The translations under genes and the position numbers were made by a program. DNA of 64,000 nt from Pseudomonas sp. Marseille-Q3773 (lineage in GTDB: Bacteria > Pseudomonadota > Gammaproteobacteria > Pseudomonadales > Pseudomonadaceae), in assembly GCF_916618955.1 (NCBI RefSeq), contig NZ_OU745390.1:2728001-2792000 (forward strand). The letters run 5' to 3'. The notes below the pieces were generated by a model that was given only the letters and a program-made list of their open reading frames with translations, searched no databases and was not told the DNA's origin. Shown piece by piece: positions 53,610 to 62,350 of the stretch; position 1 is the first letter of the stretch; each line of letters opens with the position of its first letter.

Positions 53610-53632
53610 GATTGGCTACGCATGCAGCGCTA

Positions 53633-55204
53633 TCAGATGTAGTTGACCAGCGACAGGCCGGCGACCTTGGCATAGGCCTGCAACGAGGCCTGCAGCATGT
53701 TGGTCTGCATGGTCAGGCGAATCATCACTTCGGCGGGATCGCTTTCGCGGATCGAGCTCTGGGTCTTGGTGTTCTCCGCGCCCAGCGCCGAGTTGGTCTC
53801 GGCCTGCACGTCCAGCGCCTGACCACGGCCACCGATCGAGGCGATCGACGAAGTGACCTGGTTGGTGGCGCTGCCGATGTTGCCGATGGCCGAGTCCAGC
53901 GCAGCCTTGAACGTCTGCGCCGCCGCCGGGTCGCCGTCGATCGGAGTGCTCAGCGCAGCGCGCAGCTGGCTGATGGTATCGAGCACATTCTGGGTCTGGT
54001 GGGTATCGACCTTGATGGCAAACGAATCACCGGCACTTGGCGCCCCGGACAGGTCGAACTGCACGCCGAGTACCGTGGCAGTGGTACCGCTCAGGGTGCC
54101 CGTGGAGATCGGCCGGCTGCCGTCGCTGACCGGCGCGGTGTACAGCTCGAAGTCGGTGGCGCTGGTGAACTTGAGCACCGCGCCTTCGGGGAAGGCGGCC
54201 TTGTACGCCGCCTGGTCGACCACCGAGCTACCGGTAATCTGCACCGACGAGGCATTACCCGGGCTGCGGCTGCTACCGATCTGGTCCGCCTTGGAGGTCA
54301 GGCTGAAGCTGTGGCCGGCGATGGCAGCATCCGGGTCGGCTTCATCACCGGCCTTGAAACTGATGTCCAGGCGCAGGTCGACGCCACGGAAGCTGATCTC
54401 GGTGTTGTCGCCTTTCGGGTCGAACTTGCCGCCCTGGGTGGCTTCGAGGGTGACGTCGTTGCCGCTGGCATCGGTGATCTTGAACTGGGTGCTGCTGACG
54501 AACTCGATGCTGTACGGCTCGCCACTGCGGAAGCGGTCGTTGTAGGTAGAGCTGCCGGAAACCTGGCCGTTGGACAGGCTGACCCGGCCATCATCGGTGG
54601 CCGGTGCCGTCAGCCGGGTCTCGCTGCGGCTGGTGTTCAGCGCCTGCTCGAAGGCATCGTAGCCGGTTTCGTTGGCCGCCAGGCTGAGCATGTCGCCCAC
54701 CTGCAACTTCAGCTGCGACTGGTCGCCCTGGTAGGAGTAGGTGCCATCGGCATTGCGCACGTACGGCTGGGTGTCTCCCTTGGAACCGGAGAAGATGTAC
54801 TTGCCGTTCTCGTCCTTGCTGTTCATCAGGGTGAACAGCTGCTGCTCCAGCGAGTCCAGTTCGGCAGCATTGGCCTTGCGGTCGCTGTCGGTGAAGCCGG
54901 CGTTGCCGGAACTCACCGCCAGTTCGTTGACCCGCTGCAGGATGGTGCCGATGGATTTCAGGGTGCTTTCGGCAGTACCCAAGGAATTGCGCACATTGAC
55001 GATGTTGTCGCCGTACTGTTCGAGCAGGTTCTGCTGCTGCTCCAGCTGCAGCAGGCGAGCCGCGCCAACCGGGTCGTCCTTGGCCGAACGCACGCGGATG
55101 CCATCGGACGCTTCCTGCTGGGTCTTCACCGAGTTGGCGAAGTTGCGCTGATAGTTGGCCTGGTTGGTGTTGTAGAACTGCGAAGTGGAGATGCGTACGC
55201 TCAC
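53633..55204 (-). CDS. flgL: Hook-filament junction protein FlgL (HAP3)
   Basis: 523 aa. The flagellin-like N-terminus has RISTSQFYNTNQANYQRNFA and RVRSAKDDPVGAARLLQLEQ. The C-terminal helix has MIRLTMQTNMLQASLQAYAK. A large central variable domain (about 140-420) makes it longer than the ~300-aa enteric protein, as usual in Pseudomonas. The start is GTG at 55204 with AGGAG nine bases upstream. It follows flgK by 13 bp. Confidence 0.95.
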   Translation of the reverse strand: MSVRISTSQFYNTNQANYQRNFANSVKTQQEASDGIRVRSAKDDPVGAARLLQLEQQQNLLEQYGDNIVNVRNSLGTAESTLKSIGTILQRVNELAVSSGNAGFTDSDRKANAAELDSLEQQLFTLMNSKDENGKYIFSGSKGDTQPYVRNADGTYSYQGDQSQLKLQVGDMLSLAANETGYDAFEQALNTSRSETRLTAPATDDGRVSLSNGQVSGSSTYNDRFRSGEPYSIEFVSSTQFKITDASGNDVTLEATQGGKFDPKGDNTEISFRGVDLRLDISFKAGDEADPDAAIAGHSFSLTSKADQIGSSRSPGNASSVQITGSSVVDQAAYKAAFPEGAVLKFTSATDFELYTAPVSDGSRPISTGTLSGTTATVLGVQFDLSGAPSAGDSFAIKVDTHQTQNVLDTISQLRAALSTPIDGDPAAAQTFKAALDSAIGNIGSATNQVTSSIASIGGRGQALDVQAETNSALGAENTKTQSSIRESDPAEVMIRLTMQTNMLQASLQAYAKVAGLSLVNYI

Positions 55205-55217
55205 GATCTACGGCTCC

Positions 55218-57248
55218 TTAAAGACTGTTGATCAGGGTGGCGAAGGTTTCCTGGGCCGCCTTGATGATCTGCGACGACGCGGTGTAGTACTGCTGGAACT
55301 TGATCAGGTTGCCGGTCTCTTCGTCGACCGACACCCCCGACAGGCCGTTGCGGCTGTCCAGCGCAGACGTATGCAAGGCCGAGGTGGCATCGCTGTCCAT
55401 CTGCGCCTGGCCGGCCTTGCCGCCGACGTTGGAAACCAGCTTGGCGTAGGCATCGGTGAAGCTGATGCCCTTGCCGTTGGCGCCGACCTCGACCGTGGAC
55501 CGGGTCTGCAGGTCGAGTACCGACTGGCCATTGCGATTGTCCGCCGAGCCCGCGCCGGTCAGCGCCACGGTGTAGCTGTCACCGTTTTTCGGGGCGCCGG
55601 ACACACTCATCTCGAAGTTGAAGCTGGCGCCCAGCGAATTGCCGTTGCCATCGACCATCGGCACCGACAGCTGCAGCTTGTTCTCCTGGCCCGGCAGAAT
55701 GGTGCCGCTGCCGATCTCGGTGCCCTTGGCGTCGTACATCTTGTAGGCCTGGGGCGAGGTGGTGTCGTCACCGAATACCAGCTTGACCGGGGTGGAGTAC
55801 TTCAGGCCGGCCTGCATCTGCGAACGCTGAGCGGCATCGTAGATGTCCAGCTCGGAGGTCAGCGTCGGCTGGGTGATGACGCCAGTGCCCTTGTTACCCG
55901 CCCCGCTGGTAGCGGTCAGCGGCGCGGCCAGGGCCAGGCGCTTGGGGTCGGTGAGCACGGTGTCGATGCCGGCCGCAGCGTTGCGGGTCGGGGTGATCTT
56001 GAAGCTGTCGCCGGCACTCAGGCCACCACCATTGAGCGACAGGGTGAAGCCGTCGATCACCGGCGGCGGCGTGTCGCCGAGGTCGAAGCTGCCCATGTCG
56101 GTGCCTTCCGGCAACTTGCGTACGCTGTAGCCGGTGGCGCTGGTGAAGGTCACCTGGTAATCGCTGGTGGACAGTTTGCCGGTGTCCTTGATGGTCACGT
56201 CAAGGTTGCCGGAGCCGGCGCTGTTGCCGGCCTTGGCAATACTGCGCTGGCTGACGGCCGCGGCGCTGTTGATGTCGCCGAACAGGGTGGCGCCGAAGTT
56301 ACCGTTCTTGTCGATACCCTGGGCCAGCTGGCTGTTGATCGCATCTGCCACCACCAGCGCCACGCGGCCCAGCTCGTTGAGGGCGGGATCGAGGGTTTCC
56401 TTGCGGTAGCGGATCAGGCCGCCCAGCTCGCCACCGCTGGTGGTACCGGTGATGTCCATCTTGGTCGAGCCGCGGTTGAGGATCAGGCTCATCCGGGTCG
56501 GGTCGGTCGCGCTCGGTTCCACGCCCAGGGTCTGGGTGGTCTTGCCGAGGACCAGGGCCTGGCCATTTTTCAGGTAGACGTCGTAGTTGCCGTCGCGCTC
56601 CACCACATCGGCACCGATCAGTTTGCTCAGCTCGCGCACCGCGCCATCGCGCTGGTCGAGCAGGTCGTTGGGCTGGCCGGAGATGGACGTGACGCGAGAA
56701 ATCTGGTCGTTGAGGTCTGCGATGCTCTTGGTCAGGTTGTTCACCTGATCGGCGAGCGACGCCATGTTGGCGTTGATGTCGCTGTTCTGCTGGTTGAACT
56801 GCGCCGACAGGGTGTTGAAACGCTTGGCCAGCGACTGCGCGCTGGTCAGCAGCAGTTGCCGCGAGGCGTCCTCGGTCGGCTTGGCCGCGGCATCCTGCAG
56901 AGCACCGAAGAAGCTTTGCAGCGCAGCGGTGATGCCGGTATCGCTGCTGGACAGGGCGGTATCCAGCGGCGTGATCTGGTTCAGGTACGTGGAGGCATCG
57001 CTGCTCAATGAAGTGGTGCTGCGCAGCTGGTTTTCCAGAAACGCGTTGTACACCCGGCGCACATCGGCCAGCGTGGTGCCGCTACCGATGAAGACCTGGC
57101 CGACCTGCTGCCCGCCCTTGGTCTTCTGCACGTTCTGCTGGCGTGAGTAGCTTTCGACATCGGCGTTGGCAATGTTGTTACCGAGGGTGTACATCCCCGA
57201 TTGCGCGGCGCCAAGCCCCGACATACCAATGTTGATCAGACTCGCCAT
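55218..57248 (-). CDS. flgK: Hook-filament junction protein FlgK (HAP1)
   Basis: 676 aa. The N-terminus SLINIGMSGLGAAQSGMYTL plus NNIANADVESYSRQ is the rod/hook signature. The C-terminus DEETGNLIKFQQYYTASSQI ends in the axial helix. It forms the first junction layer between hook and filament. It starts 12 bp after flgJ. Confidence 0.97.
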   Translation of the reverse strand: MASLINIGMSGLGAAQSGMYTLGNNIANADVESYSRQQNVQKTKGGQQVGQVFIGSGTTLADVRRVYNAFLENQLRSTTSLSSDASTYLNQITPLDTALSSSDTGITAALQSFFGALQDAAAKPTEDASRQLLLTSAQSLAKRFNTLSAQFNQQNSDINANMASLADQVNNLTKSIADLNDQISRVTSISGQPNDLLDQRDGAVRELSKLIGADVVERDGNYDVYLKNGQALVLGKTTQTLGVEPSATDPTRMSLILNRGSTKMDITGTTSGGELGGLIRYRKETLDPALNELGRVALVVADAINSQLAQGIDKNGNFGATLFGDINSAAAVSQRSIAKAGNSAGSGNLDVTIKDTGKLSTSDYQVTFTSATGYSVRKLPEGTDMGSFDLGDTPPPVIDGFTLSLNGGGLSAGDSFKITPTRNAAAGIDTVLTDPKRLALAAPLTATSGAGNKGTGVITQPTLTSELDIYDAAQRSQMQAGLKYSTPVKLVFGDDTTSPQAYKMYDAKGTEIGSGTILPGQENKLQLSVPMVDGNGNSLGASFNFEMSVSGAPKNGDSYTVALTGAGSADNRNGQSVLDLQTRSTVEVGANGKGISFTDAYAKLVSNVGGKAGQAQMDSDATSALHTSALDSRNGLSGVSVDEETGNLIKFQQYYTASSQIIKAAQETFATLINSL

Positions 57249-57260
57249 GGTTCCATGCCC

Positions 57261-58415
57261 TTAAAGTTTCGTTGCAGTACCGAGCATTGCGTAGTGCTCG
57301 TACGACTTCATCTGTTTTGCGATCTGCGAGATCTTGCTGGCGTAGTTCGGGTCGGTGGCGTACCCGGCCTTCTGCAGTTCGCGCGCGAATTGTTCTGGGT
57401 TATCGGCAGATTTCACCGCATCTTGATAGCGGGCATTGTTCTGCAACAGGCTGACCAGGTCGTGGAAGCTGTCCTGGTACGAGTCGTAGGAACGGAACGC
57501 CGCCGTCTCCTTGACGAACTGGCCATCGCGGAACTCGCTGGTGATCGCCCGCGCCGAGTCGCCTTCCCAGTTGCCGCTGGCCTTGATGCCGAACAGGTTG
57601 TGGCTGCTGCTGCCATCGCTGTTGCGCATGACCGATTTGCCCCAGCCGGTCTCCAGCGCCGCCTGCGCCACCAGGTAGCGCGGGTCGATACCAATGCGCT
57701 TGGCCGCCTGTTCAGCCATCGGCAGCATGGTGGCAATGAATTCGTCGCTGTCGGCGAAGGCCTTTTTCGGTGCCAGCGGAGGTTGCGCCACCGCGCGCCC
57801 GAGGATGCGCAGGCCGTTGTCCGGCACGGCAAAGGTCTCGGCCACCTGCTGGCCGTCACGCGCCGGCACGGCAGCGTTGTTGGTGGTGGCGGCCGACGGC
57901 ACGATGCCGGCCAGCAGGCGATCGGTGAGCCTGCTCGGCAGCGCCAGACGCCGCGAATTGAGCGCAGCCACGTCGTTGCGGCTGGCCGTCGCCTGGGCGG
58001 CATGCACCGGCTCGGCCACCTTGCTGCCCCACAGCGCCGGGGCGCTGCCCTCGATACGCGGGAACGGGCTGGTGTTGGCCGGCGCGCTCTTGTTCTTGGA
58101 GAGCTGGCGCACCAGCACGTCCTGCAGGCCGATACCGCCGCCTTCGCGGGACATGCTCACGGCCAGCTGCTGGTCGTACATGTCACGGTACTGCTTCACC
58201 GTCTCGGTGTTCATCGGGTTGTCGTCGGCCAGCACGTCGCTGGCCTTGCGCGAGGCCTTGAGCATTTCGCTGATGAACAGCGACTCGAATTCCTGGGCCA
58301 CCTTGCGCACGTTGGCATCGCTGTCGCGGTCGCCGTGCTTGAGCGAACTCAGGCGGTTGAGGTCGGTGTAGGCACCACTGTCGGCACTGCCGGAAACCAG
58401 GCTTTTACTGTTCAT
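57261..58415 (-). CDS. flgJ: Rod cap and peptidoglycan hydrolase FlgJ
   Basis: 384 aa, bifunctional. The N-terminal rod-binding domain (about 35-105) has VAQEFESLFISEMLKASRKA. The C-terminal GH73 glucosaminidase/muramidase domain (about 225-375) has LVAQAALETGWGKSV with the catalytic Glu, NLFGIKASG and FRSYDSYQDSFHDLVSLL. It digs through the peptidoglycan for the rod. ATG at 58415 has GAGGA eight bases upstream; a GTG two codons earlier is too close to it. Confidence 0.96.
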   Translation of the reverse strand: MNSKSLVSGSADSGAYTDLNRLSSLKHGDRDSDANVRKVAQEFESLFISEMLKASRKASDVLADDNPMNTETVKQYRDMYDQQLAVSMSREGGGIGLQDVLVRQLSKNKSAPANTSPFPRIEGSAPALWGSKVAEPVHAAQATASRNDVAALNSRRLALPSRLTDRLLAGIVPSAATTNNAAVPARDGQQVAETFAVPDNGLRILGRAVAQPPLAPKKAFADSDEFIATMLPMAEQAAKRIGIDPRYLVAQAALETGWGKSVMRNSDGSSSHNLFGIKASGNWEGDSARAITSEFRDGQFVKETAAFRSYDSYQDSFHDLVSLLQNNARYQDAVKSADNPEQFARELQKAGYATDPNYASKISQIAKQMKSYEHYAMLGTATKL

Positions 58416-58426
58416 CCGCACCGTCC

Positions 58427-59542
58427 TCAGATCACGATCAGGTCGGCCTGCAAGGCGCCGGCCTGTTTCAGGGCTTCGAGGATCGCCATCAGGTCGCTGG
58501 GCGCAGCCCCCACCTGGTTGACCGCACGGACGATTTCATCCAGCGTGGTGCCCGGGCCGAACTTGAACATCGGCTTGGCTTCCTGCTCGGCATTCACCCG
58601 CGACCGCGGCACCACGGCGGTCTGGCCATTGGAGAACGGCCCCGGCTGGCTGACGATCGGGTCTTCGGTGATGGTCACGGTCAGGCTGCCATGGGTCACC
58701 GCCGCCGGCGACACCTTGACGTTCTGGCCGATGACGATGGTACCGGTACGCGAGTTGATGATGACCTTGGCCACGGCCTGGCCCGGGTCGATCTCGAGGT
58801 TTTCCAGGATCGACAGGTAATCCACACGCTGGCTCGGGTCCATCGGCGCGGTGACCCGCACCGAACCACCGTCCACCGCCTGGGCCACGCCAGGGCCGAG
58901 CAGGTCGTTGACCTTGTCGACGATGCGCTTGGCGGTGGTGAAGTCGGGGCGGTTGAGGTTCAGGGTCAGGCTGTTGCCCTGGTTGAAGCCGCTCGGCACC
59001 GCCCGTTCGACCGTGGCACCGCCCGGGATGCGCCCGGCCGACGGAACGTTGACGGTGATCTTGGAACCGTCACGGCCTTCGGCATCGAAGCCACCCACCA
59101 CCAGGTTGCCCTGGGCCACGGCATAGACGTTACCGTCGATACCCTTGAGCGGCGTCATCAGCAGGCTGCCGCCGCGCAGGCTCTTGGAGTTACCGATGGA
59201 GGACACGGTAATGTCCACCACCTGGCCCGGCTTGGCGAACGCTGGCAGGTCGGCATGCACCGACACCGCCGCGACGTTCTTCAACTGCACGTTGCCGGAG
59301 CCGGCCGGTACCTTGATGCCGAACTGCGACAGCATGTTGTTGAAAGTCTGCAGGGTGAACGGTGTCTGGGTGGTCTGGTCACCCGTGCCGTTGAGCCCCA
59401 CCACCAGGCCATAACCGATCAACTGGTTGGAACGCACGCCAGAAATGCTGGCGATGTCCTTCAGGCGCTCGGCTTGGGCACCGAACGCGCAGGACAGGAG
59501 CAGGGTCGCGGCAATCAGCTGCCTTACGTTGAACATGTTCAT
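58427..59542 (-). CDS. flgI: Flagellar P-ring protein FlgI
   Basis: 371 aa with a Sec signal peptide ([16 protein letters not shown]). The family core includes [20 protein letters not shown] and [18 protein letters not shown]. It forms the periplasmic P ring around the rod. It lies 6 bp after flgH and 11 bp before flgJ. A second ATG two codons downstream is also possible. Confidence 0.96.
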   Translation of the reverse strand: MNMFNVRQLIAATLLLSCAFGAQAERLKDIASISGVRSNQLIGYGLVVGLNGTGDQTTQTPFTLQTFNNMLSQFGIKVPAGSGNVQLKNVAAVSVHADLPAFAKPGQVVDITVSSIGNSKSLRGGSLLMTPLKGIDGNVYAVAQGNLVVGGFDAEGRDGSKITVNVPSAGRIPGGATVERAVPSGFNQGNSLTLNLNRPDFTTAKRIVDKVNDLLGPGVAQAVDGGSVRVTAPMDPSQRVDYLSILENLEIDPGQAVAKVIINSRTGTIVIGQNVKVSPAAVTHGSLTVTITEDPIVSQPGPFSNGQTAVVPRSRVNAEQEAKPMFKFGPGTTLDEIVRAVNQVGAAPSDLMAILEALKQAGALQADLIVI

Positions 59543-59548
59543 CCGTAC

Positions 59549-60244
59549 TCAGAAGGGCCAAAGCGGGCTCATGAAGAAGCGATCCAGCCAACCGGGCTGG
59601 CTGGCATCGGCGAACGAGCCGGTGCCCGAATAGGTGATGCGCGCATCGGCCACGCGGGTGGACGGTACGGTGTTGTCGGTAGCGATGTCGTCCGCGCGGA
59701 TCAGGCCGGCGATACGCACCAGCTCCTCGCCGGTGTTCAGGGTCATCCACTTCTCGCCGCGCACGGCGACGATGCCGTTGGGCAGCACCTCGGCCACGGT
59801 CACGGTGATGGAGCCGGTCAGGGTGTTGCCCTGGGTGGCCTTGCTGTCGCCCTTGGTGGTGCGCTCGCCGTTATAGCCGGCTTCCAGCGACAGGTCTCCG
59901 CCGCCAAACGGGTTATTGGTGTTCGGCGTGCTGCCGAACAACGAGGTAAGGCCGATGTTGGCGTTGCTGTTCTTCTGGATCTGCGAGCCTGCGTTCTTGC
60001 TCGCCGAAGTGCGCTCGTTGAGGGTGATGGTGATGATGTCACCCACGCGGAACGCCTTGCGGTCGGTGTACAGGTTCTGCTCGAAACCGGCCTGGTAGAT
60101 CGAACCGTTGTTGGCTGCAGCCGGCAGTGGGGTGCGCGGCAGGACCGGCGCGTAATACGGGTCGTTCGGCTTGGGCGTCGGCGCGACGCAACCTGCCAGC
60201 ACGACCGCCCCCCCCAGGGCGAACACAGACAACAAACGCTTCAT
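59549..60244 (-). CDS. flgH: Flagellar L-ring lipoprotein FlgH
   Basis: 231 aa. The lipoprotein signal peptide has lipobox LAGC (Cys19). The L-ring signature is [20 protein letters not shown], and the C-terminus [20 protein letters not shown] is conserved. It forms the outer-membrane bushing. ATG at 60244 has GAGGTAA upstream and fits the signal peptide. A methionine 13 codons earlier is rejected because it would displace the signal. Confidence 0.97.
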   Translation of the reverse strand: MKRLLSVFALGGAVVLAGCVAPTPKPNDPYYAPVLPRTPLPAAANNGSIYQAGFEQNLYTDRKAFRVGDIITITLNERTSASKNAGSQIQKNSNANIGLTSLFGSTPNTNNPFGGGDLSLEAGYNGERTTKGDSKATQGNTLTGSITVTVAEVLPNGIVAVRGEKWMTLNTGEELVRIAGLIRADDIATDNTVPSTRVADARITYSGTGSFADASQPGWLDRFFMSPLWPF

Positions 60245-60289
60245 GACACTTACCTCACGGTGTAACGGGAGTGGAACCTGCACTAGGGC

Positions 60290-61075
60290 TTAGAGCTGCT
60301 GGGTAACGAACGACAGCATCTGGTCGGCGGTGGAGATGACCTTGGAGTTCATCTCGTAGGCACGCTGGGTGGTGATCATGTTCACCAGTTCTTCCACGGT
60401 GCTGACGTTGGAGTTCTCCAGGGTCTGTTGCAGCGTGGTGCCGAAGCCGTTGAGGCCCGGGGTGCCGACTTGCGGCGCGCCGCTGGCTGCGGTCTCCAGG
60501 AACAGGTTGTCGCCAATTGCCTGCAGGCCGGCCGGGTTGATGAAGTCGGCGGTCTGGATATTGCCGATCACCTGCGCTGCCGGGTTGCCGGCGGTGGTGA
60601 TCGATACGGTGCCGTCCTGGCCGACGGTGAAGGTCTGGGCGTCATTCGGCACCACGATCGCAGGTTCCAGGGCAAAACCCTGGGCGGTGACGATCTGGCC
60701 ATCGGAGTTCAGGTGGAAGGTACCGTCACGGGTGTACGAAACCGTGCCATCGGGCTGCAGCACCTGGAAGAAGCCACGGCCGTTGACCGCCATGTCCAGC
60801 GGGTTTTCCGTGGTCTGCAGGCTGCCGGTCTGGAAGTTCTTCTGCGTGCCGACAATGCGTACACCGGTACCGACCTGCAGGCCGGAAGGCAGTTCGCTGT
60901 CCTGGGTGGACTGCGCACCTGGCTGGCGCTTGATCTGGTACAGCAGGTCCTGGAACTCGGCGCGATCACGCTTGAAGCCGGTGGTCGAGACGTTGGCCAG
61001 GTTGTTGGAGATGACCGTCAGGTTGGTGTCCTGGGCGGACAGGCCGGTTTTAGCGACCCAAAGAGCCGGAAGCAT
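60290..61075 (-). CDS. flgG: Distal rod protein FlgG
   Basis: 261 aa. The N-terminal rod motif is LWVAKTGLSAQDTNLTVISN. ANVSTTGFKRDRAEFQDLLY and MITTQRAYEMNSKVISTADQ at the C-terminus are typical of FlgG. It builds the distal rod and follows flgF by 47 bp. Confidence 0.97.
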   Translation of the reverse strand: MLPALWVAKTGLSAQDTNLTVISNNLANVSTTGFKRDRAEFQDLLYQIKRQPGAQSTQDSELPSGLQVGTGVRIVGTQKNFQTGSLQTTENPLDMAVNGRGFFQVLQPDGTVSYTRDGTFHLNSDGQIVTAQGFALEPAIVVPNDAQTFTVGQDGTVSITTAGNPAAQVIGNIQTADFINPAGLQAIGDNLFLETAASGAPQVGTPGLNGFGTTLQQTLENSNVSTVEELVNMITTQRAYEMNSKVISTADQMLSFVTQQL

Positions 61076-61122
61076 GTAAGTTCTCCTCGTGCGCCTGTTT
61101 TACGGCACCCGTTCAAATGTGA

Positions 61123-61863
61123 TTAGCCGATTTGCAAAACACGCGCCATGGCTTCGTCGCCTTCCTTGGCCGCGTTCATCATCTTGACGTGCAGTTCGAA
61201 TTGACGGGACAGCGCCAGCACCGAAGTCATTTCTTCCACGGCGTTGACGTTGCTGCCCTCCAGGAAGCCTGACACCACCCGCACATTGACATCGGCGGCG
61301 GCTGGCTGGCCGTCCCGGGTATGGATCAGCCCGTCCAGGCCTTTGGTCAGGCCTTTGCTGTCCGGGTTGACCAGCTTGATACGGTCGACCTCGGCCATTA
61401 CCCGCGGGTCTTCACCCATGGAGCGGATGCTGATGGTGCCGTCGGCGCCGACTTCGACCTTCTGCTCTGGCGGGATGGCGATGGGGCCGCCATTGCCGAT
61501 CACCGGCATGCCGTTGCCGGCACGCAGCACGCCCAGGGCGTCGATGTTCAGGCTGCCGGTACGCACGTAGGCTTCGCTGCCATCGGGCGCCTGCACGGCG
61601 ATGAAACCTTTGCCGGTCACCGTCACGTCCAGGTCGCGCCCGGTTTCGATCATAGGGCCTTCGCTGAAGTCGGTGGCCGGGCGCTCGGTCATGGCAAAGG
61701 CCCGCGCCGGAAAGCTGTCGCCGAACACCGGCATTGAGCGCGCCTGCTCCAGGTCACGCTGAAAACCGTTGGTGGAAATGTTCGCCAGGTTGTTGGCGTG
61801 GGCCTTCTGCGCCAGCGCGTTCTGGCTGGCGCCGGTCATGGCCACGTAAAGCATCTTGTCCAC
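61123..61863 (-). CDS. flgF: Proximal rod protein FlgF
   Basis: 246 aa. The N-terminus DKMLYVAMTGASQNALAQKA and ANNLANISTNGFQRDLEQAR match FlgF. The GTG at 61863 has GGAGG six bases upstream. An ATG two codons earlier would overlap that site, and longer extensions run through the promoter. It is the first gene of flgFGHIJKL, behind a sigma-54 site. Confidence 0.95.
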   Translation of the reverse strand: MDKMLYVAMTGASQNALAQKAHANNLANISTNGFQRDLEQARSMPVFGDSFPARAFAMTERPATDFSEGPMIETGRDLDVTVTGKGFIAVQAPDGSEAYVRTGSLNIDALGVLRAGNGMPVIGNGGPIAIPPEQKVEVGADGTISIRSMGEDPRVMAEVDRIKLVNPDSKGLTKGLDGLIHTRDGQPAAADVNVRVVSGFLEGSNVNAVEEMTSVLALSRQFELHVKMMNAAKEGDEAMARVLQIG

Positions 61864-61923
61864 AGTCATCCTCCGCTGCACTGGCGATCGTTTGCCGTTC
61901 GCCGTTGCTGTACAGGCTCTAAA

Positions 61924-61938
61924 GCAAGTTCCGAACCA
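61924..61938 (-). promoter_or_regulatory. Sigma-54 promoter of the flgF operon
   Basis: Minus-strand TGGTTCGGAACTTGC keeps GG-N10-GC and TTGC, ~60 bases before the flgF GTG and just after a terminator hairpin. Confidence 0.8.
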
Positions 61939-61955
61939 ACTTTCTGAAATCGTTG

Positions 61956-61979
61956 AAAAGCCCGTGAATACGGGCTTTT
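61956..61979. terminator. Bidirectional intrinsic terminator upstream of flgF
   Basis: Perfect AAAAGCCCGT/ACGGGCTTTT stem with a 4-base loop. On the minus strand it ends transcription from flgE and the small gene before the flgF promoter. Confidence 0.88.
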
Positions 61980-62050
61980 GCGGGGTTTTGCCGAAGCGCG
62001 GACGCCGGTTATCCGGCGCCGGGTTGCCGATAACGGCAATCCGGCAGCAA

Positions 62051-62085
62051 CGTCTTCGCGGGTAACCCGCGCGAAGAGGCCGGCC
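62051..62085. repeat. REP-like remnant
   Basis: GTCTTCGCGGGTAACCCGCG continuing CGAAGAGGCCGG. It is a single palindromic REP variant in the gap between flgF and the small gene, beside a second GC-rich palindrome (~61996-62045). Confidence 0.6.
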
Positions 62086-62092
62086 AGGCCAA

Positions 62093-62278
62093 TCAAGGCT
62101 CGCGGCAAGCACCATTGGTGAAGGGGCCGGCGAATTTCTTCCAGCCCTCCCCCGGCGGCCATTGCGAACAGACCAGGCGCCCATCCACCTGGCTTTCCCA
62201 GCGCCACCACGGCGCGGTGCCGGCCTGGGCCTGGTACAGGCACGCAGCAGCAATCAGTGCGACAAGCAGTTTTTTCAT
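62093..62278 (-). CDS. Small secreted protein between flgE and flgF
   Basis: 61 aa. A signal peptide (KKLLVALIAAACLYQAQA) is followed by a ~41-residue mature part with two cysteines (CSQWPPGEGW and ACREP) and many Trp/Gly residues, so one disulphide is possible. I do not recognise the family. ATG at 62278 has AGGGGGCG upstream. The flgE terminator ends two bases before that site, so its expression seems to need readthrough from flgE. A periplasmic role is inferred from the signal only. Confidence 0.75.
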   Translation of the reverse strand: MKKLLVALIAAACLYQAQAGTAPWWRWESQVDGRLVCSQWPPGEGWKKFAGPFTNGACREP

Positions 62279-62290
62279 GACGCCCCCTGC

Positions 62291-62328
62291 AAAAACGACG
62301 AACCCCTTCACGACAAAGGGGTTCGTCC
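62291..62328 (-). terminator. Intrinsic terminator of flgE
   Basis: Minus-strand 12-bp stem GACGAACCCCTT/AAGGGGTTCGTC with a 7-base loop, followed by GTTTTT, 22 bases after the flgE stop. Confidence 0.93.
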
Positions 62329-62350
62329 TGACACGCTCATCCAGCAACCA

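Noticed and set aside
51360..53642. 760-codon plus-strand open frame opposite the 1190-aa glycosyltransferase
   Set aside because: Shadow frame with a composition typical of antisense GC-rich DNA and no ribosome-binding site or family signature.
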